Positions 6,166 through 15,046 of a DNA stretch of 64,000 bases are shown piece after piece. This stretch comes from Deltaproteobacteria bacterium. Its GTDB lineage: Bacteria > Myxococcota_A > Polyangia > JAAYKL01. The notes below the pieces were generated by a model. The model was not told the origin of the DNA, did no database searches, and saw nothing but the letters and a program-made list of their open reading frames with translations. The stretch covers positions 1 to 64,000 of the forward strand of contig JAUVDV010000019.1 of NCBI GenBank assembly GCA_030595125.1. The letters run 5' to 3'. The translations under genes were made by a program, and so were the position numbers. Position 1 is the first letter of the stretch, and every line of letters starts with the position of its first letter.

Positions 6166-7224
6166 TCAAGATTTTATTTTCTCTTCACAATACTCCACAG
6201 TCGTTCCATCCGGCGCGCGCAGGATAGTTTTTCCATCCTTGTGCCCGATCACGTACTGAGGACCGACGGGTATCTTTCCGAGCCCGCCCGGAAGATCGAT
6301 CACCAGCTGCGGGATCCCGAGCCCGCCGATGCGACCGCGCAAGTGGGCCATTATCTCGATGCCGAGATCCAGCGATACGCGGAAGTGACCGATGCCGCGA
6401 ACCAGATCGCACATGAAGATGTAGTACGGGCGAACCCTCGCGCGCATCAGGGCGCGGCAGAGATCCTCGATGATCTCGGGCGAGTCGTTGACCCCCGCAA
6501 GCAGGACGGCCTGGTTGTTGACCGGAACACCGGCGTCGACCAGACAGCCGACGGCGGCAAGAGCCTCATCCGTAATCTCTGCGGGATGGTTGAACTGGGT
6601 GTTGACGTATACCGGTCCGAAACGCGCGATATCCAGGGCCAGACTCTCGGTGATCCTCATGGGAAGCGTCACCGGGACGCGTGTGCCGATCCTGATTATC
6701 TCCACCGAGGGGATCGAGCGGACCCTGGCGAGGACATCGATGAGATCCCGATCTTCCAGAACCAGGGGGTCGCCGCCGGAGATGATCACGTCCCTGATCT
6801 CCGGGTTGTCCTCGATGTAAGCAAGCGCATGAACGAGACCTTCGCCCCGGGCGGGAACGATTTTGCCCTTGCCCATGTTTCTTCGCGTGCAATGGCGGCA
6901 GTGAACGGGACAATCGCCCGACACGAGCAACAGCGCCCTGTCCGGATAGCGGCGGACCAGGCCCGGCATCACCGCGTGATCCTCCTCGCGGATGGGATCG
7001 TCGACGGTGGAGTCGGAAGGGGCGAGCTCGTCGAGGTGGGGGAAGGCCATGCGATGAATTGGATCGCCCGGATCGTCGGCCCTCATCAGTGACAGGTAGT
7101 ACGGTGTGACCGACATTGGAAAACGATCCAGCACCCGATCCGCGAGATCCCGATCCACGCCCGGGGGATCCCAGGTCCTGACGGAGTTGGCCAGCTGCCA
7201 GCGCCAGTCGTTTTTCGTTTTCAT
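6166..7224 (-). CDS. KamA-family radical SAM aminomutase
   Basis: About 352 residues from the ATG at 7224 (MKTKNDWRWQLANSV, the usual opening of lysine 2,3-aminomutases); an upstream in-frame TTG would add 12. The [4Fe-4S]/SAM motif is CPVHCRHC (CxxxCxxC), followed by TRRN and the SAM-binding strand IISGGDPL. The C-terminal PLP site appears as PGGLGKIP, a variant of the usual PGGGGK. These enzymes shift an amino group between the alpha and beta carbon of lysine, glutamate or EF-P-linked lysine; sequence alone does not choose between these. No efp or poxA homologue is in the window. Confidence 0.85.
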   Translation of the reverse strand: MKTKNDWRWQLANSVRTWDPPGVDRDLADRVLDRFPMSVTPYYLSLMRADDPGDPIHRMAFPHLDELAPSDSTVDDPIREEDHAVMPGLVRRYPDRALLLVSGDCPVHCRHCTRRNMGKGKIVPARGEGLVHALAYIEDNPEIRDVIISGGDPLVLEDRDLIDVLARVRSIPSVEIIRIGTRVPVTLPMRITESLALDIARFGPVYVNTQFNHPAEITDEALAAVGCLVDAGVPVNNQAVLLAGVNDSPEIIEDLCRALMRARVRPYYIFMCDLVRGIGHFRVSLDLGIEIMAHLRGRIGGLGIPQLVIDLPGGLGKIPVGPQYVIGHKDGKTILRAPDGTTVEYCEEKIKS

Positions 7225-7383
7225 CGTCGACAATCTGCCCTTCATCGAAATCGCTTTCAAGAGTTGTTTTTCTTACCAACCCCATCCCGGCCGCCTTTAG
7301 ATGCTTGCGCCCTGGTCCTCATGACTGTATAAGCACGCAAAATCTGGCGCTTTTAGAAATTATTACGGCGCCTGGAGGAAGAA

Positions 7384-7641
7384 ATGGCCAAAGCAGAAAA
7401 AATGAACAGGGGCGTGAGCTCCAAGGTCCAGCGTGGCGGCGGCACGGAAATCCATCTGCCCCCGGGAGTCCACTCCATCGATAGCCACGGAAATATTTTC
7501 GCCTCCCTGCCGGAGATCGCCCGCGTGGCGCCAAAGTTTTTCACCTTCGAGCAGATCAAGGCGGCATTCGAGGCCGGCAGCCTGAAAACCCTTTCGGGCG
7601 ATGACGTGAAGGCTCTCGAAGGTCTGGTCTCCCGCAAGTAG
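7384..7641 (+). CDS. Small conserved-looking protein of unknown function
   Basis: 85 residues, no signal peptide or membrane span, basic N-terminus then PPGVHSIDSHGNIFASLPEIARVAPKFFTFEQIKAA. TGGAGGAAGAA precedes the ATG, supporting a real gene. It ends 10 bases before the YkgJ-like gene and is probably cotranscribed with it. I do not recognise the family. Confidence 0.6.
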   Translation: MAKAEKMNRGVSSKVQRGGGTEIHLPPGVHSIDSHGNIFASLPEIARVAPKFFTFEQIKAAFEAGSLKTLSGDDVKALEGLVSRK

Positions 7642-7651
7642 AGAAACTACT

Positions 7652-8107
7652 GTGGACCGACATCCAGCCGGGATGCTCTCGCCGCTACCGCGGCTTCCCT
7701 GGGCCGTTCGCAACGAGATAACAAACCTGTACGAGGCTCTGGACGCACAACTTCGAATCCTCGAAGCAACCTGTCGTGCCTGCGGAGACTGTTGCGATCT
7801 CAACCGCTTCGGACACGAGCTGTGGCTAAGCAACCTGGAGCTGGCGTATCTTCTGGATTCTGCAAAACCCGGTTCCACTCCGGCTGATGGAGTCTGCCCG
7901 TACCGGCTGGACGGGAAATGCACCGCGAGGGTCGGCCGCGCTCTGGGCTGCCGCGTATTTCACTGCAATCTGGACGCAGCCTCGATGGAGAGCATCACCG
8001 AAGCATACCTCGAGAAGATGAAAAAAATCGCCACGGCCCACGGCATCGATGTTGAATACGGGGAGTTGATATCGAGCCTGTCGAACTATATGGCCCAGCC
8101 GGGCTGA
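7652..8107 (+). CDS. YkgJ-family cysteine-cluster protein
   Basis: 151 residues with the zinc/iron-chelating cluster CRACGDCCDLNRFGHELWL, followed by VCPYRLDGKCTARVGRALGCRVFHC. The CxxCGxCC...C....C......GCR.F.C arrangement is that of the YkgJ (CxxCxxCC) family, proposed to bind Fe or Zn; no firm activity is known. Start is uncertain: a GTG at 7652 with a weak AGAG site, or ATG at 7673. The last 22 bases overlap the 3' end of a convergent gene. Confidence 0.78.
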   Translation: MDRHPAGMLSPLPRLPWAVRNEITNLYEALDAQLRILEATCRACGDCCDLNRFGHELWLSNLELAYLLDSAKPGSTPADGVCPYRLDGKCTARVGRALGCRVFHCNLDAASMESITEAYLEKMKKIATAHGIDVEYGELISSLSNYMAQPG

Positions 8108-8400
8108 AATCCGTTGACCAGGCGGTAGGTATCGACCTGGTTTCTGCCGGGCCTCAGGATATCAATGACCGCCGAGGTCTTCACCCTGGTTTTCGATGAC
8201 ATGAATTCAAGAGGATATCCAACATATATTGTGCCCAGGGGAACAGAGATCATGTCCAGCCCAACCGCCCGGTGCCCCGCCATCCAGGCGGAGCTATGGC
8301 GATCTCTCACTGCGACACAGACCCCTGATCGGGTATGATACTCCCGGTTCCTGGTAATGAAACAGGTATGAACTCTTCTATCCGGCCCGTCGTACAGCAT
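8086..8400 (-). CDS. Conserved-looking protein of unknown function, convergent with the YkgJ gene
   Basis: 104 residues, no signal peptide. GGGGAGGCGAAC directly precedes the ATG, a strong site, and composition (FITRNREYHTRSGVCVAVRDR, IDILRPGRNQVDTYRLV) looks like a folded protein rather than a shadow frame. Its final 22 bases run into the 3' end of the opposite-strand YkgJ gene, so the transcripts share complementary tails. A TGTAGG-N7-CCTACA inverted repeat lies just upstream of the start. Family unknown to me. Confidence 0.6.
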   Translation of the reverse strand: MLYDGPDRRVHTCFITRNREYHTRSGVCVAVRDRHSSAWMAGHRAVGLDMISVPLGTIYVGYPLEFMSSKTRVKTSAVIDILRPGRNQVDTYRLVNGFQPGWAI

Positions 8401-8420
8401 GTTCGCCTCCCCGATAGCTA

Positions 8421-8439
8421 TGTAGGTCTATTTCCTACA
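8421..8439. promoter_or_regulatory. Inverted repeat upstream of the 8086-8400 gene
   Basis: TGTAGG (8421-8426) and CCTACA (8434-8439) form a 6-bp inverted repeat with a 7-base spacer, about 20 bases before the start codon of the minus-strand gene. It is a plausible repressor site or leader hairpin. Confidence 0.4.
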
Positions 8440-8582
8440 CGTCCAATATACGGCGCTGCCTGGAGTGTGGTCAAAAATACTACCTTAATTTTTTCTCATT
8501 GATTTCGCTGAAAAATGAATCTCTCTTGAATATTTGGCGTGAATCATGTCAAAAGTCAGTTGATATCAAACAGGAGGCCGTT

Positions 8583-9629
8583 ATGAAGAATCTTGTATTA
8601 GGGTTCGTCCTGATTTTTGCCATGGCATTTGCTACTGCAGCAAACGCCCAATACACCGATGATTCCGGGGGAACCTATAGTGACACCACCGGCACGGAGG
8701 ACACCACGGGAGGCGAACAGGGAGGTTATTACGATCCGTCCTATCAGGATCCCAACCCGGGTTACGGCGCCCAGCCCCAACCCCAACCACAACCACAGCC
8801 CCCGCCGCCTGCAGTAACAGTGACAGCATCCACCGACAACGCAGGCGGAGATGAAGACCTGTCGGGATTCGAGCTGGGAATAAACTGGGCGGGCGGCAGC
8901 AAGGTAGCCATTCAGCCCGGCGTCATGCTCGGCAAGTTCGGTATTTACCTCTTCTTGGGCATGAACATGCACAAGGATCACTCGGAAGGGACCACCGATG
9001 ACACCACGTTCGCAGCCTGGGATGCTCCGAGCGGAGGCGCGGCTCATCATCCCGGCGAAGGGGACTACGATGAGGAAGTCATCATCGAAACCATGGGGTT
9101 CCATTACGATGTCGGTCTCGCCGCCCGTTTCTACCTGCTCGAAGAGCTGAGGGCCCAATCACCAAACCTCTATCTGGAAATCGGAGCGGGTTGGAGCGAC
9201 GCGTACTACAAGCACGACATCGACTGGAACTACACCGGCGACGAGGACGCCTTCGAGGTTACACACGGTGATGTGAACGCAGATGGAGACGTGGACGACG
9301 AAGACATTACGGCTCTCGAGTACGACCGCAACAAGACCTGGAACCGCGTCGCCAAAGATCTCGACAAGGACGCTCGACAGAGGACCCAGGGGATGTGGGC
9401 GCGCGTAGGTATCGGCGGCGAGTACGTTTTCGTGGGAGGTTTCGGCGTGGCGGGAGAGGTCGGCCTGGATCTATTCTGGAACACCCCGTGGGAAGAGAAG
9501 GCTCCGTTCGGTTACGACGACGATCCGGATGCAGATGACTTCGACTATGAATACGAGGACGTCACGTACCACGGCTGGGCCGTCGACTTCGGCCTGTACT
9601 GGAACATTGCCCTGCGATATCACTTCTAG
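8583..9629 (+). CDS. Secreted outer-membrane beta-barrel-like protein
   Basis: 348 residues. The start at 8583 follows CAGGAGG and gives a clean signal peptide ending ANAQY. A Thr/Gly/Asp-rich linker and a run of Gln-Pro repeats (QPQPQPQPQPPPP) come next, then a domain of alternating hydrophobic strands with many Gly and aromatic residues, including FELGINWAGG, YLEIGAGWSDAYY and a terminal IALRYHF. An aromatic last residue is typical of proteins inserted by the BAM complex. It carries acidic loop inserts (VNADGDVDDEDITALE resembles a dockerin-like calcium loop). No close family recognised; surface location is inferred. Confidence 0.72.
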   Translation: MKNLVLGFVLIFAMAFATAANAQYTDDSGGTYSDTTGTEDTTGGEQGGYYDPSYQDPNPGYGAQPQPQPQPQPPPPAVTVTASTDNAGGDEDLSGFELGINWAGGSKVAIQPGVMLGKFGIYLFLGMNMHKDHSEGTTDDTTFAAWDAPSGGAAHHPGEGDYDEEVIIETMGFHYDVGLAARFYLLEELRAQSPNLYLEIGAGWSDAYYKHDIDWNYTGDEDAFEVTHGDVNADGDVDDEDITALEYDRNKTWNRVAKDLDKDARQRTQGMWARVGIGGEYVFVGGFGVAGEVGLDLFWNTPWEEKAPFGYDDDPDADDFDYEYEDVTYHGWAVDFGLYWNIALRYHF

Positions 9630-9632
9630 ATT

Positions 9633-10328
9633 TTATTTTTCAAGTTTGACGTTGGACGTCTGGACCTGCTCGCGGTTGATGCGCATCTCGATCGGCTGAT
9701 ATTTCTTCTTGGAGAGAACCAGTTGTATCTCGTAGTGCCCGGTCTCCAGAATCAGGGGCTTGCAGGTCTTGCCCTTTCCGGGAATGTCCTTCTCTTTGGT
9801 TTTTGAATGAACCGTGAAGGTCGTGGCGACACAACGTTTGACGTTCTTGCCGCGGTAGGTGTTGAGAGTTATCTGGCCCGCGGGGAAGATCTCGTCGAGG
9901 GCCATCTTCTCGCCCTCAACCTCTACATTCTCCACAAGGTACTTTGGCTTGCCGAAAACCAGCGCCGTCTCGAACTCGATGCTGTATATGCCCTGGTTCA
10001 ACTCGACTTCCTCACCGAGTTTACCGTTCTTGATTATCTCGGCGCCCGAGCTGTCAAGGAGGCGGTACGAACCCTCGGGGTTTTTCTCGTTGATGACCTT
10101 GAGGTTGACGGTCAGCTTGGTCGGGCCGGTGTAGGCTCCTTCCGCGCTCTCGTCATCTCCTTCTTCATCCTCTTCTTCCACCTCGACATCACCGACCAGG
10201 GCGGCGATGGGATCGTAGTCCTCATCGTCAGCCGTCTGGGGAGCCGGTTCGGCTCCTCCACACGCAATATTTGAAACGGCGAGGAAAAACGCCAGGAGGC
10301 AAACAAAAAATCCGCGGGTTTCTTTCAT
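9633..10328 (-). CDS. Lipoprotein of unknown function
   Basis: 231 residues. Signal peptide FFVCLLAFFLAVSNIACGG with lipobox cysteine near residue 23, then an acidic linker (VEVEEEDEEGDDESAEG), then about 160 residues rich in beta strands (LTVNLKVINEKNPEGSYRLLD, GIYSIEFETALVFG, HYEIQLVLSKKKYQPIEM), resembling a PEGA-like fold. It ends 3 bases from the end of the convergent barrel gene. No catalytic motif seen. An anchored cell-envelope protein is the most that can be said. Confidence 0.7.
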   Translation of the reverse strand: MKETRGFFVCLLAFFLAVSNIACGGAEPAPQTADDEDYDPIAALVGDVEVEEEDEEGDDESAEGAYTGPTKLTVNLKVINEKNPEGSYRLLDSSGAEIIKNGKLGEEVELNQGIYSIEFETALVFGKPKYLVENVEVEGEKMALDEIFPAGQITLNTYRGKNVKRCVATTFTVHSKTKEKDIPGKGKTCKPLILETGHYEIQLVLSKKKYQPIEMRINREQVQTSNVKLEK

Positions 10329-10445
10329 GATTGTTTTGTCCTTCCTTTGTCGAGAGCCGGGCTTTTATGCTCCGGTCTCCCCTTTTTGGGAAGCCCGATT
10401 CTACCACAGGATTTCCCTGAAAGAAGCACCTGATATCCTGCGGCT

Positions 10446-10473
10446 TTGGATTTGACCCACCCTGATATAGAAT
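10446..10473 (+). promoter_or_regulatory. Possible sigma-70-type promoter for the cNMP-binding gene
   Basis: TTGGAT (10446-10451) and TAGAAT (10468-10473) are separated by 16 bases, ending 28 bases before the ATG at 10502. The match is moderate and read by eye. Confidence 0.35.
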
Positions 10474-10501
10474 ACGGTGATTTTATTGAAGCGAGGAGCA
10501 C

Positions 10502-11992
10502 ATGGAACCGAACAAAGCCAGGCAAATCATCGAAACCTGGACCAGGGAGCAGTTCGGGAAACTCCTCGAGGTGCGGGAGTTGAATGTAATCCGCCGCGCC
10601 GCCGGTCGTGTCTGGTCGGGGGAGCTCTACTGCATCATCAAGGAGGGAGAAATCCTGGTCGGCACCGTGGGCGTTGACGAGCACGGAAAACTGATCAAGT
10701 TGGTCACTGCGGATGACCTCGCGAATACCCTTGCGGAGGTTCGACTCTCCGAGAGTCAGGCCTCCATGACGGACACCGCTGTGGCCGATGACGATTTCTC
10801 CGACGCTTCCTGGGAAGACGATTTCTCGGGGATCGGCCTGGACGAGGGCGGGGACGACGATCTGGACGGAGTGTTCAACTCGCTGGATTCGTCGGCCGTC
10901 CAGGATGAGGCAAACGCCCTGATCGCATCGGGCGATCACGAGAAACTGCTTTCGGCGCGGGAGCTCCTGCCCCAGCTGCTGGCAGTTCCCCAGAACCGTG
11001 GGCGGGTCCTTCGACAGATGGGCGAGCTGGAGCTTCTGCTGGGCGAGCTGGATTTGGGCGTCAACTACCTGGAAGCCGCTGCCCGGGAATTTGCGGACGT
11101 GGCCGCCGTGGATGACCTGGATCGCGTGGCCGAGATCACGCTTCAGGTGATCGGACCGGAAAAATTTGAAGCCAGCACGGCAAAACAGCTTCTCGAGCGG
11201 GCGCGCGCCAGAATGCGCCCCATCGAAAAGATCGATCACGCACCGCTCTTCGTGGGCATGGACCAGGAGATTCTTTTTCATATCCAGGGCGCCTCCAACA
11301 TAGTCAACATCAAGCACGGTGAGGCCTTGCTAAATGAGGGAGCTCCGGCCACTCATGCATTCGTGGTCAGATCCGGCGTTCTGACCATTCGCATCGAGTC
11401 GCCGGACGGCTCGGAGCGCGTGGTGCGCAGCTGTTTCCCCGGAGACTTCATCGGAGAATCGAGCGTCCTCGAAGCCCCCGGCGCCACCTGTACGGCTACT
11501 GTCAAGGGAGAGTGTCTGACTAGCCTCTGGATGTTCGAGGGCACACGGCTGCGGGAGCTCCTGGCGGAATTTCCGGATATTGGAGTGCGTATCGATTCGG
11601 CGCGCACTCTTCACCGACTCGATTCGTTTCTGTCTCAACACGAGGCCACCGAGGCGCTCGATACGGCCGTACGAGATCAACTCCTGGGCTGCATCAGCGG
11701 GATAGGCAGATACGAACCCGGGGAGATCCTGAACAAGTCGGGCGAGGTTCCCCAGGGAGTGTATCTTGTTGCGAGCGGGCGCGTGGAGTACCGGGTGCCG
11801 AACCGGCCTCCGAGAGAATACCGTGTGGATTCGTTCGCAGGACTGAGGGACACCTTGCACGAGCTTCCCCTCGAAGGTGAATTCGTCACCGCAAGCAATT
11901 GTCTGCTGGTCCGATTCGATCCACAAAGGCTCAAGGAAATCGCCGCCGACGCCAGCGCGGCAGTAGTGGCAGTCTTGGAGAAGATGGAGTAG
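10502..11992 (+). CDS. Protein with tandem cyclic-nucleotide-binding (Crp/cNMP) domains
   Basis: 496 residues. Residues 1-90 form a small unrecognised domain, then an Asp/Ser-rich linker (95-130), a helical TPR-like region (about 140-235), and two cNMP-binding-like beta-rolls: one at about 245-360 (GEALLNEGAPATHAFVVRSGVLTIRI, then CFPGDFIGESSVLEAPGATCTATV) and one at about 385-490 (YEPGEILNKSGEVPQGVYLVASGRVEYRV). The first has the GDFIGE phosphate-binding-cassette shape; the second lacks it and is probably degenerate. No DNA-binding or kinase domain is attached. GCGAGGAGC precedes the ATG. A cytosolic regulator is likely; partner unknown. Confidence 0.78.
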   Translation: MEPNKARQIIETWTREQFGKLLEVRELNVIRRAAGRVWSGELYCIIKEGEILVGTVGVDEHGKLIKLVTADDLANTLAEVRLSESQASMTDTAVADDDFSDASWEDDFSGIGLDEGGDDDLDGVFNSLDSSAVQDEANALIASGDHEKLLSARELLPQLLAVPQNRGRVLRQMGELELLLGELDLGVNYLEAAAREFADVAAVDDLDRVAEITLQVIGPEKFEASTAKQLLERARARMRPIEKIDHAPLFVGMDQEILFHIQGASNIVNIKHGEALLNEGAPATHAFVVRSGVLTIRIESPDGSERVVRSCFPGDFIGESSVLEAPGATCTATVKGECLTSLWMFEGTRLRELLAEFPDIGVRIDSARTLHRLDSFLSQHEATEALDTAVRDQLLGCISGIGRYEPGEILNKSGEVPQGVYLVASGRVEYRVPNRPPREYRVDSFAGLRDTLHELPLEGEFVTASNCLLVRFDPQRLKEIAADASAAVVAVLEKME

Positions 11993-12042
11993 GCTACGTG
12001 ATCTGTTTTTGATTCCCCCGAGGAGGGGGGTGGGAGGAAATC

Positions 12043-12669
12043 ATGGCCTGGACCTGCTATTCATGTGGAGAAAAGAACCCCAAAATCGCTGACGTATGTC
12101 AAAAGTGCGGCGGTTCCGTCGCGGCCCCGGCGAGCTTCTACGTCCAGTGGATCTTCGGAGGCGCGGTGTTTTTTCTCATCTTCTACATCACCGGGACTTT
12201 TGCCGGAGGCGTCCTTATCGAGTCCGTTGCCGTCCCGGAGAACTCGGCCATCCTCGCGGAGATCAACGCCTCCAGAAAAGCCGATGTTCCGGAGACCAAG
12301 AGCCTCGAGACAGCCGAGCCTGAAGCACTGACTGCGGCAAAGGCAGTTGTAACTGACAAAAACAAGGCCAAGATGTCCGGGCTTCTCAAGGGAGTGCTCT
12401 ACTGGTGCTTCCCGGTGGTGCTCTTCGTGCTTTGCGGCATCATCGTCGGCTTCATCTCGGACGGAAAAACAATCCTGGAGCCCGGCATCGGATCCGTTCT
12501 CGGACAGGCGGCGGGTGTCGCATTGCATGTGTACGTTCTCGATTCAAACCTGACCTGGATGGCCCTTGCCATCGGCGTCGTGCCGGGCGTCGGTCTCGCC
12601 GCTCTGGGCGCCTGGCTCGGAGAAATCATCCAGGACAGACGCGAGCGCGCCGGCGGAATAACCGCCTGA
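12043..12669 (+). CDS. Zinc-ribbon membrane protein
   Basis: 208 residues. The N-terminus is a short zinc ribbon, CYSCGEKNPKIADVCQKCGG (CxxC-X10-CxxC). Hydrophobic segments occur at about 34-55, 113-135 and further glycine-rich ones near the C-terminus (GLAALGAWLGEII). Between the first and second spans is an extracytoplasmic or cytoplasmic loop with Lys/Glu-rich helix. GGGAGG lies before the ATG. It is 50 bases after the cNMP-binding gene and may be cotranscribed. No known family function. Confidence 0.68.
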   Translation: MAWTCYSCGEKNPKIADVCQKCGGSVAAPASFYVQWIFGGAVFFLIFYITGTFAGGVLIESVAVPENSAILAEINASRKADVPETKSLETAEPEALTAAKAVVTDKNKAKMSGLLKGVLYWCFPVVLFVLCGIIVGFISDGKTILEPGIGSVLGQAAGVALHVYVLDSNLTWMALAIGVVPGVGLAALGAWLGEIIQDRRERAGGITA

Positions 12670-12766
12670 GCCTCAATCTCCGATAGTTCTCCTTGCATTC
12701 CATCCTCGACACCCGATGTCCCTCGGGAGTATTCTTGAACCATAAACAATCTTGTGGAGGTGAAAT

Positions 12767-14212
12767 ATGCGCTTGGGGCTTTTCCTTGTTGCCGCCAGCT
12801 CGGCGGCGCTTCTGCTGACCAACTGCGGCGGCGGTTCCACCGTCCTTGCAACCACGCCCACACCGGACGGGGCTTCATCCATTACGCGAATAGCCCCGCC
12901 GAACGGAAAACTGCCGATCCCGGATCTCTCCGCTCAATGGACTCCCGCGATGATCGGGGGAAAGCAGGGCGAGATGCTCACTGCGGCGATCGCGGATCGC
13001 AACGCGGTGATTATGGTGCTCGAGCGCAGTCTTTCGGGCGCCGCGTGGGAAGATCGCATTTTCCAGATGATCAAGGCGGCGTCTGAAAAGACATCTGTCG
13101 TTGCGCGCAAACGCGGCACACTGGACAAGTTGTTGCTGGAGCGAGGTGAAATCCCCTATCGAAGAACGTTGGAGGCAAGCGGCGTCGATGTGCTGGGACA
13201 ACCGTATTACCTGCCCAAAGATCACATGCTGAATACGGAATGGCTCTCCAGGAAAAAAGCGCTGAAGGGAGCCGATACTCTCATGACCGTGCGCGGGTTG
13301 AGAGTGGACGACAGGAAGCTCAAAGAACTTCGCAAGCGACGCCGGGGTGGATGCGACAAACTCGAGGCCACCCTCGCCGGTGCTTCAAATGAAGCCACAA
13401 CGTTCTTCGAACCATTCATGAGCTGGGCTGACGAGGAGCTCCAGGGGGCTTTCGAAAGGCATCTTCGCAAGGCCGTACCTTTCTGGCGGCGGGAAATATC
13501 ATCCGCGTTGAACCGCGTGGATCCAGGCGGAGAAGAGGCCGGCTGCCTTGACGCCTACCGGGACTATCTCGATGAGTTCGCCCCGTGCATGGAGGGCTCC
13601 TGCGCCGCTAGCCCGAAATTGGGTCTGGCGACGGACGGGGTGGTGATCGGCATGGACATGGCTCCGCGTAACCTTGTCTCGGACCGATGTCCGTCCGGTC
13701 TCATGCGCAATTACGTCGGCGAGATGTCAGATCTGGCGTCGCGAGCGGTCGAGGAAGTCCTCCCGATGCTTGGCGGTGACTGGACCGGCGAGCTGCTCAG
13801 GTACAATGCGCTCACGCGAATCGAACGCGGAATGAAGGATTTCTGCGCCCCTTCTCACCGCAGGATCTCAATGAACGATCTGACATCGGCGAGGGAACAG
13901 CTGAACGTGCTGGCGTCCGATCTCTCGGAAGTCACGCCGGTCGGCGAGTGGATCTCCGCGTCGGGTCAGGACAGGATTCCCGGCACCGGACCCGTGGAGA
14001 TCCTGGCGCGAGTTCAGGCGAAAGGTGGTGACCCGGAAGAAGCTGCGGCCCGATTCGTAGCCCGCCTACGGGATTTCAACCGTTGCGCACAGGGCGACGA
14101 GCGGTTGCTGCAGGTCGCACTCGTGGACGTGGGCTCCTCCGAGGTTGTTTTTATGGGTATCTTTTTCGAGGAGCAACTCGTCTGCGAGGACATGCCACCG
14201 GGAATGCCTTAG
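12767..14212 (+). CDS. Large lipoprotein of unknown function
   Basis: 481 residues. Signal peptide LGLFLVAASSAALLLTNCGGG with lipobox cysteine at about residue 20, then a mature region with mixed helices and strands and scattered cysteines (CDK, CLDAYRDYLDEFAPCMEGSC, DRCPSG, DFCAPS, RCAQGD). GTGGAGGTGAAAT precedes the ATG. No recognised domain; the pattern (envelope protein with even number of cysteines) suggests a disulfide-stabilised periplasmic protein. It is not obviously related to neighbours. Confidence 0.65.
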   Translation: MRLGLFLVAASSAALLLTNCGGGSTVLATTPTPDGASSITRIAPPNGKLPIPDLSAQWTPAMIGGKQGEMLTAAIADRNAVIMVLERSLSGAAWEDRIFQMIKAASEKTSVVARKRGTLDKLLLERGEIPYRRTLEASGVDVLGQPYYLPKDHMLNTEWLSRKKALKGADTLMTVRGLRVDDRKLKELRKRRRGGCDKLEATLAGASNEATTFFEPFMSWADEELQGAFERHLRKAVPFWRREISSALNRVDPGGEEAGCLDAYRDYLDEFAPCMEGSCAASPKLGLATDGVVIGMDMAPRNLVSDRCPSGLMRNYVGEMSDLASRAVEEVLPMLGGDWTGELLRYNALTRIERGMKDFCAPSHRRISMNDLTSAREQLNVLASDLSEVTPVGEWISASGQDRIPGTGPVEILARVQAKGGDPEEAAARFVARLRDFNRCAQGDERLLQVALVDVGSSEVVFMGIFFEEQLVCEDMPPGMP

Positions 14213-14227
14213 GTTTCAAGGTAGGTC

Positions 14228-14539
14228 CTAAATCCCATACGCCTCATCGTGAGGTCCTATGAGCACGAACTTGATGGTCTCGTCGTCGCGCTCGGCGCAG
14301 TCCGAGCAGGCAACAACTGTGTCGTCGCCTTTCTTCCGGCAGGCGCGACAGTACAGGTAGATGATGATGAAGCTCTTCTTGACCGGGCAGGAGTAGAACC
14401 CCCTCAAGTTGCCCTTCAGAGGTTCGCCCAGGGTCAGCGGTTGCTCCATGATCATCCGGACCTTGTTCTCAACCTGCTTTTTGATCCCGGAGTGCTTGCG
14501 TAGCGCCTTCACAAAGACCTTTTCGAAGAGCGCTTCCAT
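14228..14539 (-). CDS. RelE-like toxin with zinc-ribbon insertion
   Basis: 103 residues. RelE/HigB-like features are the N-terminal helix pair (KVFVKALRKHSGIKKQVENKV), the LKGNLRGFYSCPVKKSFIIIY strand segment and a C-terminal IGPHDEAYG. Between strands is an insertion with CRAC and CSDC (Cys64, 67, 78, 81), a probable zinc knuckle absent from classical RelE. Ribosome-dependent mRNA cleavage is the usual role of RelE proteins; whether this variant keeps it is unknown. It starts on the last base of the antitoxin stop (TGATG), so the pair is coupled. Confidence 0.75.
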   Translation of the reverse strand: MEALFEKVFVKALRKHSGIKKQVENKVRMIMEQPLTLGEPLKGNLRGFYSCPVKKSFIIIYLYCRACRKKGDDTVVACSDCAERDDETIKFVLIGPHDEAYGI

Positions 14540-14796
14540 CAGTCGGAGAAGACCTCATCAAAGGTGTTCCACTCGGCGTTGCCGTCGCGGAGCCTTGTCT
14601 GGACGTCCGTCATGGCCTCGTGAAAAGCCGGGTGAGCAAGGATCTTCACCGTAGCATCGCCATGGACTCTTCTCTTCAAGCCGAGGAGATACTGGGTGAT
14701 CACTTCGGCTACCGTGGTGCGGTTCTCCGCAGCGAAAAGCTTGGCGAAGTCCACGAGATCTTGGTCCAGGCTGATGTTGAGTCGGTTCTTTGCCAT
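14539..14796 (-). CDS. Ribbon-helix-helix-type antitoxin
   Basis: 85 residues. The N-terminus RLNISLDQDLVDFAKLFAAENRTTVAEVITQYL has the strand-helix-helix pattern of RHH (CopG/MetJ-like, DUF6364) repressors; the C-terminal half is a helical tail likely to wrap the toxin. It precedes the RelE-like toxin in a two-gene operon. A 10-bp inverted repeat 17-52 bases upstream of its start is the expected autoregulatory site. Confidence 0.8.
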   Translation of the reverse strand: MAKNRLNISLDQDLVDFAKLFAAENRTTVAEVITQYLLGLKRRVHGDATVKILAHPAFHEAMTDVQTRLRDGNAEWNTFDEVFSD

Positions 14797-14812
14797 GGCG
14801 TCCTCCCAAATG

Positions 14813-14848
14813 CACCTGTTCCTATTATGCGCACATTGGGAACAGGTG
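14813..14848. promoter_or_regulatory. Candidate operator of the RHH/RelE module
   Basis: CACCTGTTCC (14813-14822) and GGAACAGGTG (14839-14848) form a perfect 10-bp inverted repeat with a 16-base spacer, directly upstream of the antitoxin gene. The spacing puts the half-sites 26 bp centre to centre, on nearly the same face of the helix. Confidence 0.6.
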
Positions 14849-15046
14849 TCAATCTTGAACTTTACATATGTCGGGCGAAGCGATCCCTACTCAATGACAG
14901 TAGGTGTAAATAAAAACCACATGATCTCCATTCTTGGATTTCCTACCAATTTGGCGTAGTATCTCCAAAATCGATTCTGCAAACGGATGAAACGGTTTCC
15001 AGGACCGAAATCCTTCAGTAGTTTGCGTGAAACTTTTCCTTGGAAC

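Noticed and set aside
8535-8560. TTGGCGTGAATCATGTC as a possible sigma-54 promoter before the barrel gene
   Set aside because: GG is present but the -12 element reads GT instead of GC, and no activator gene is near.
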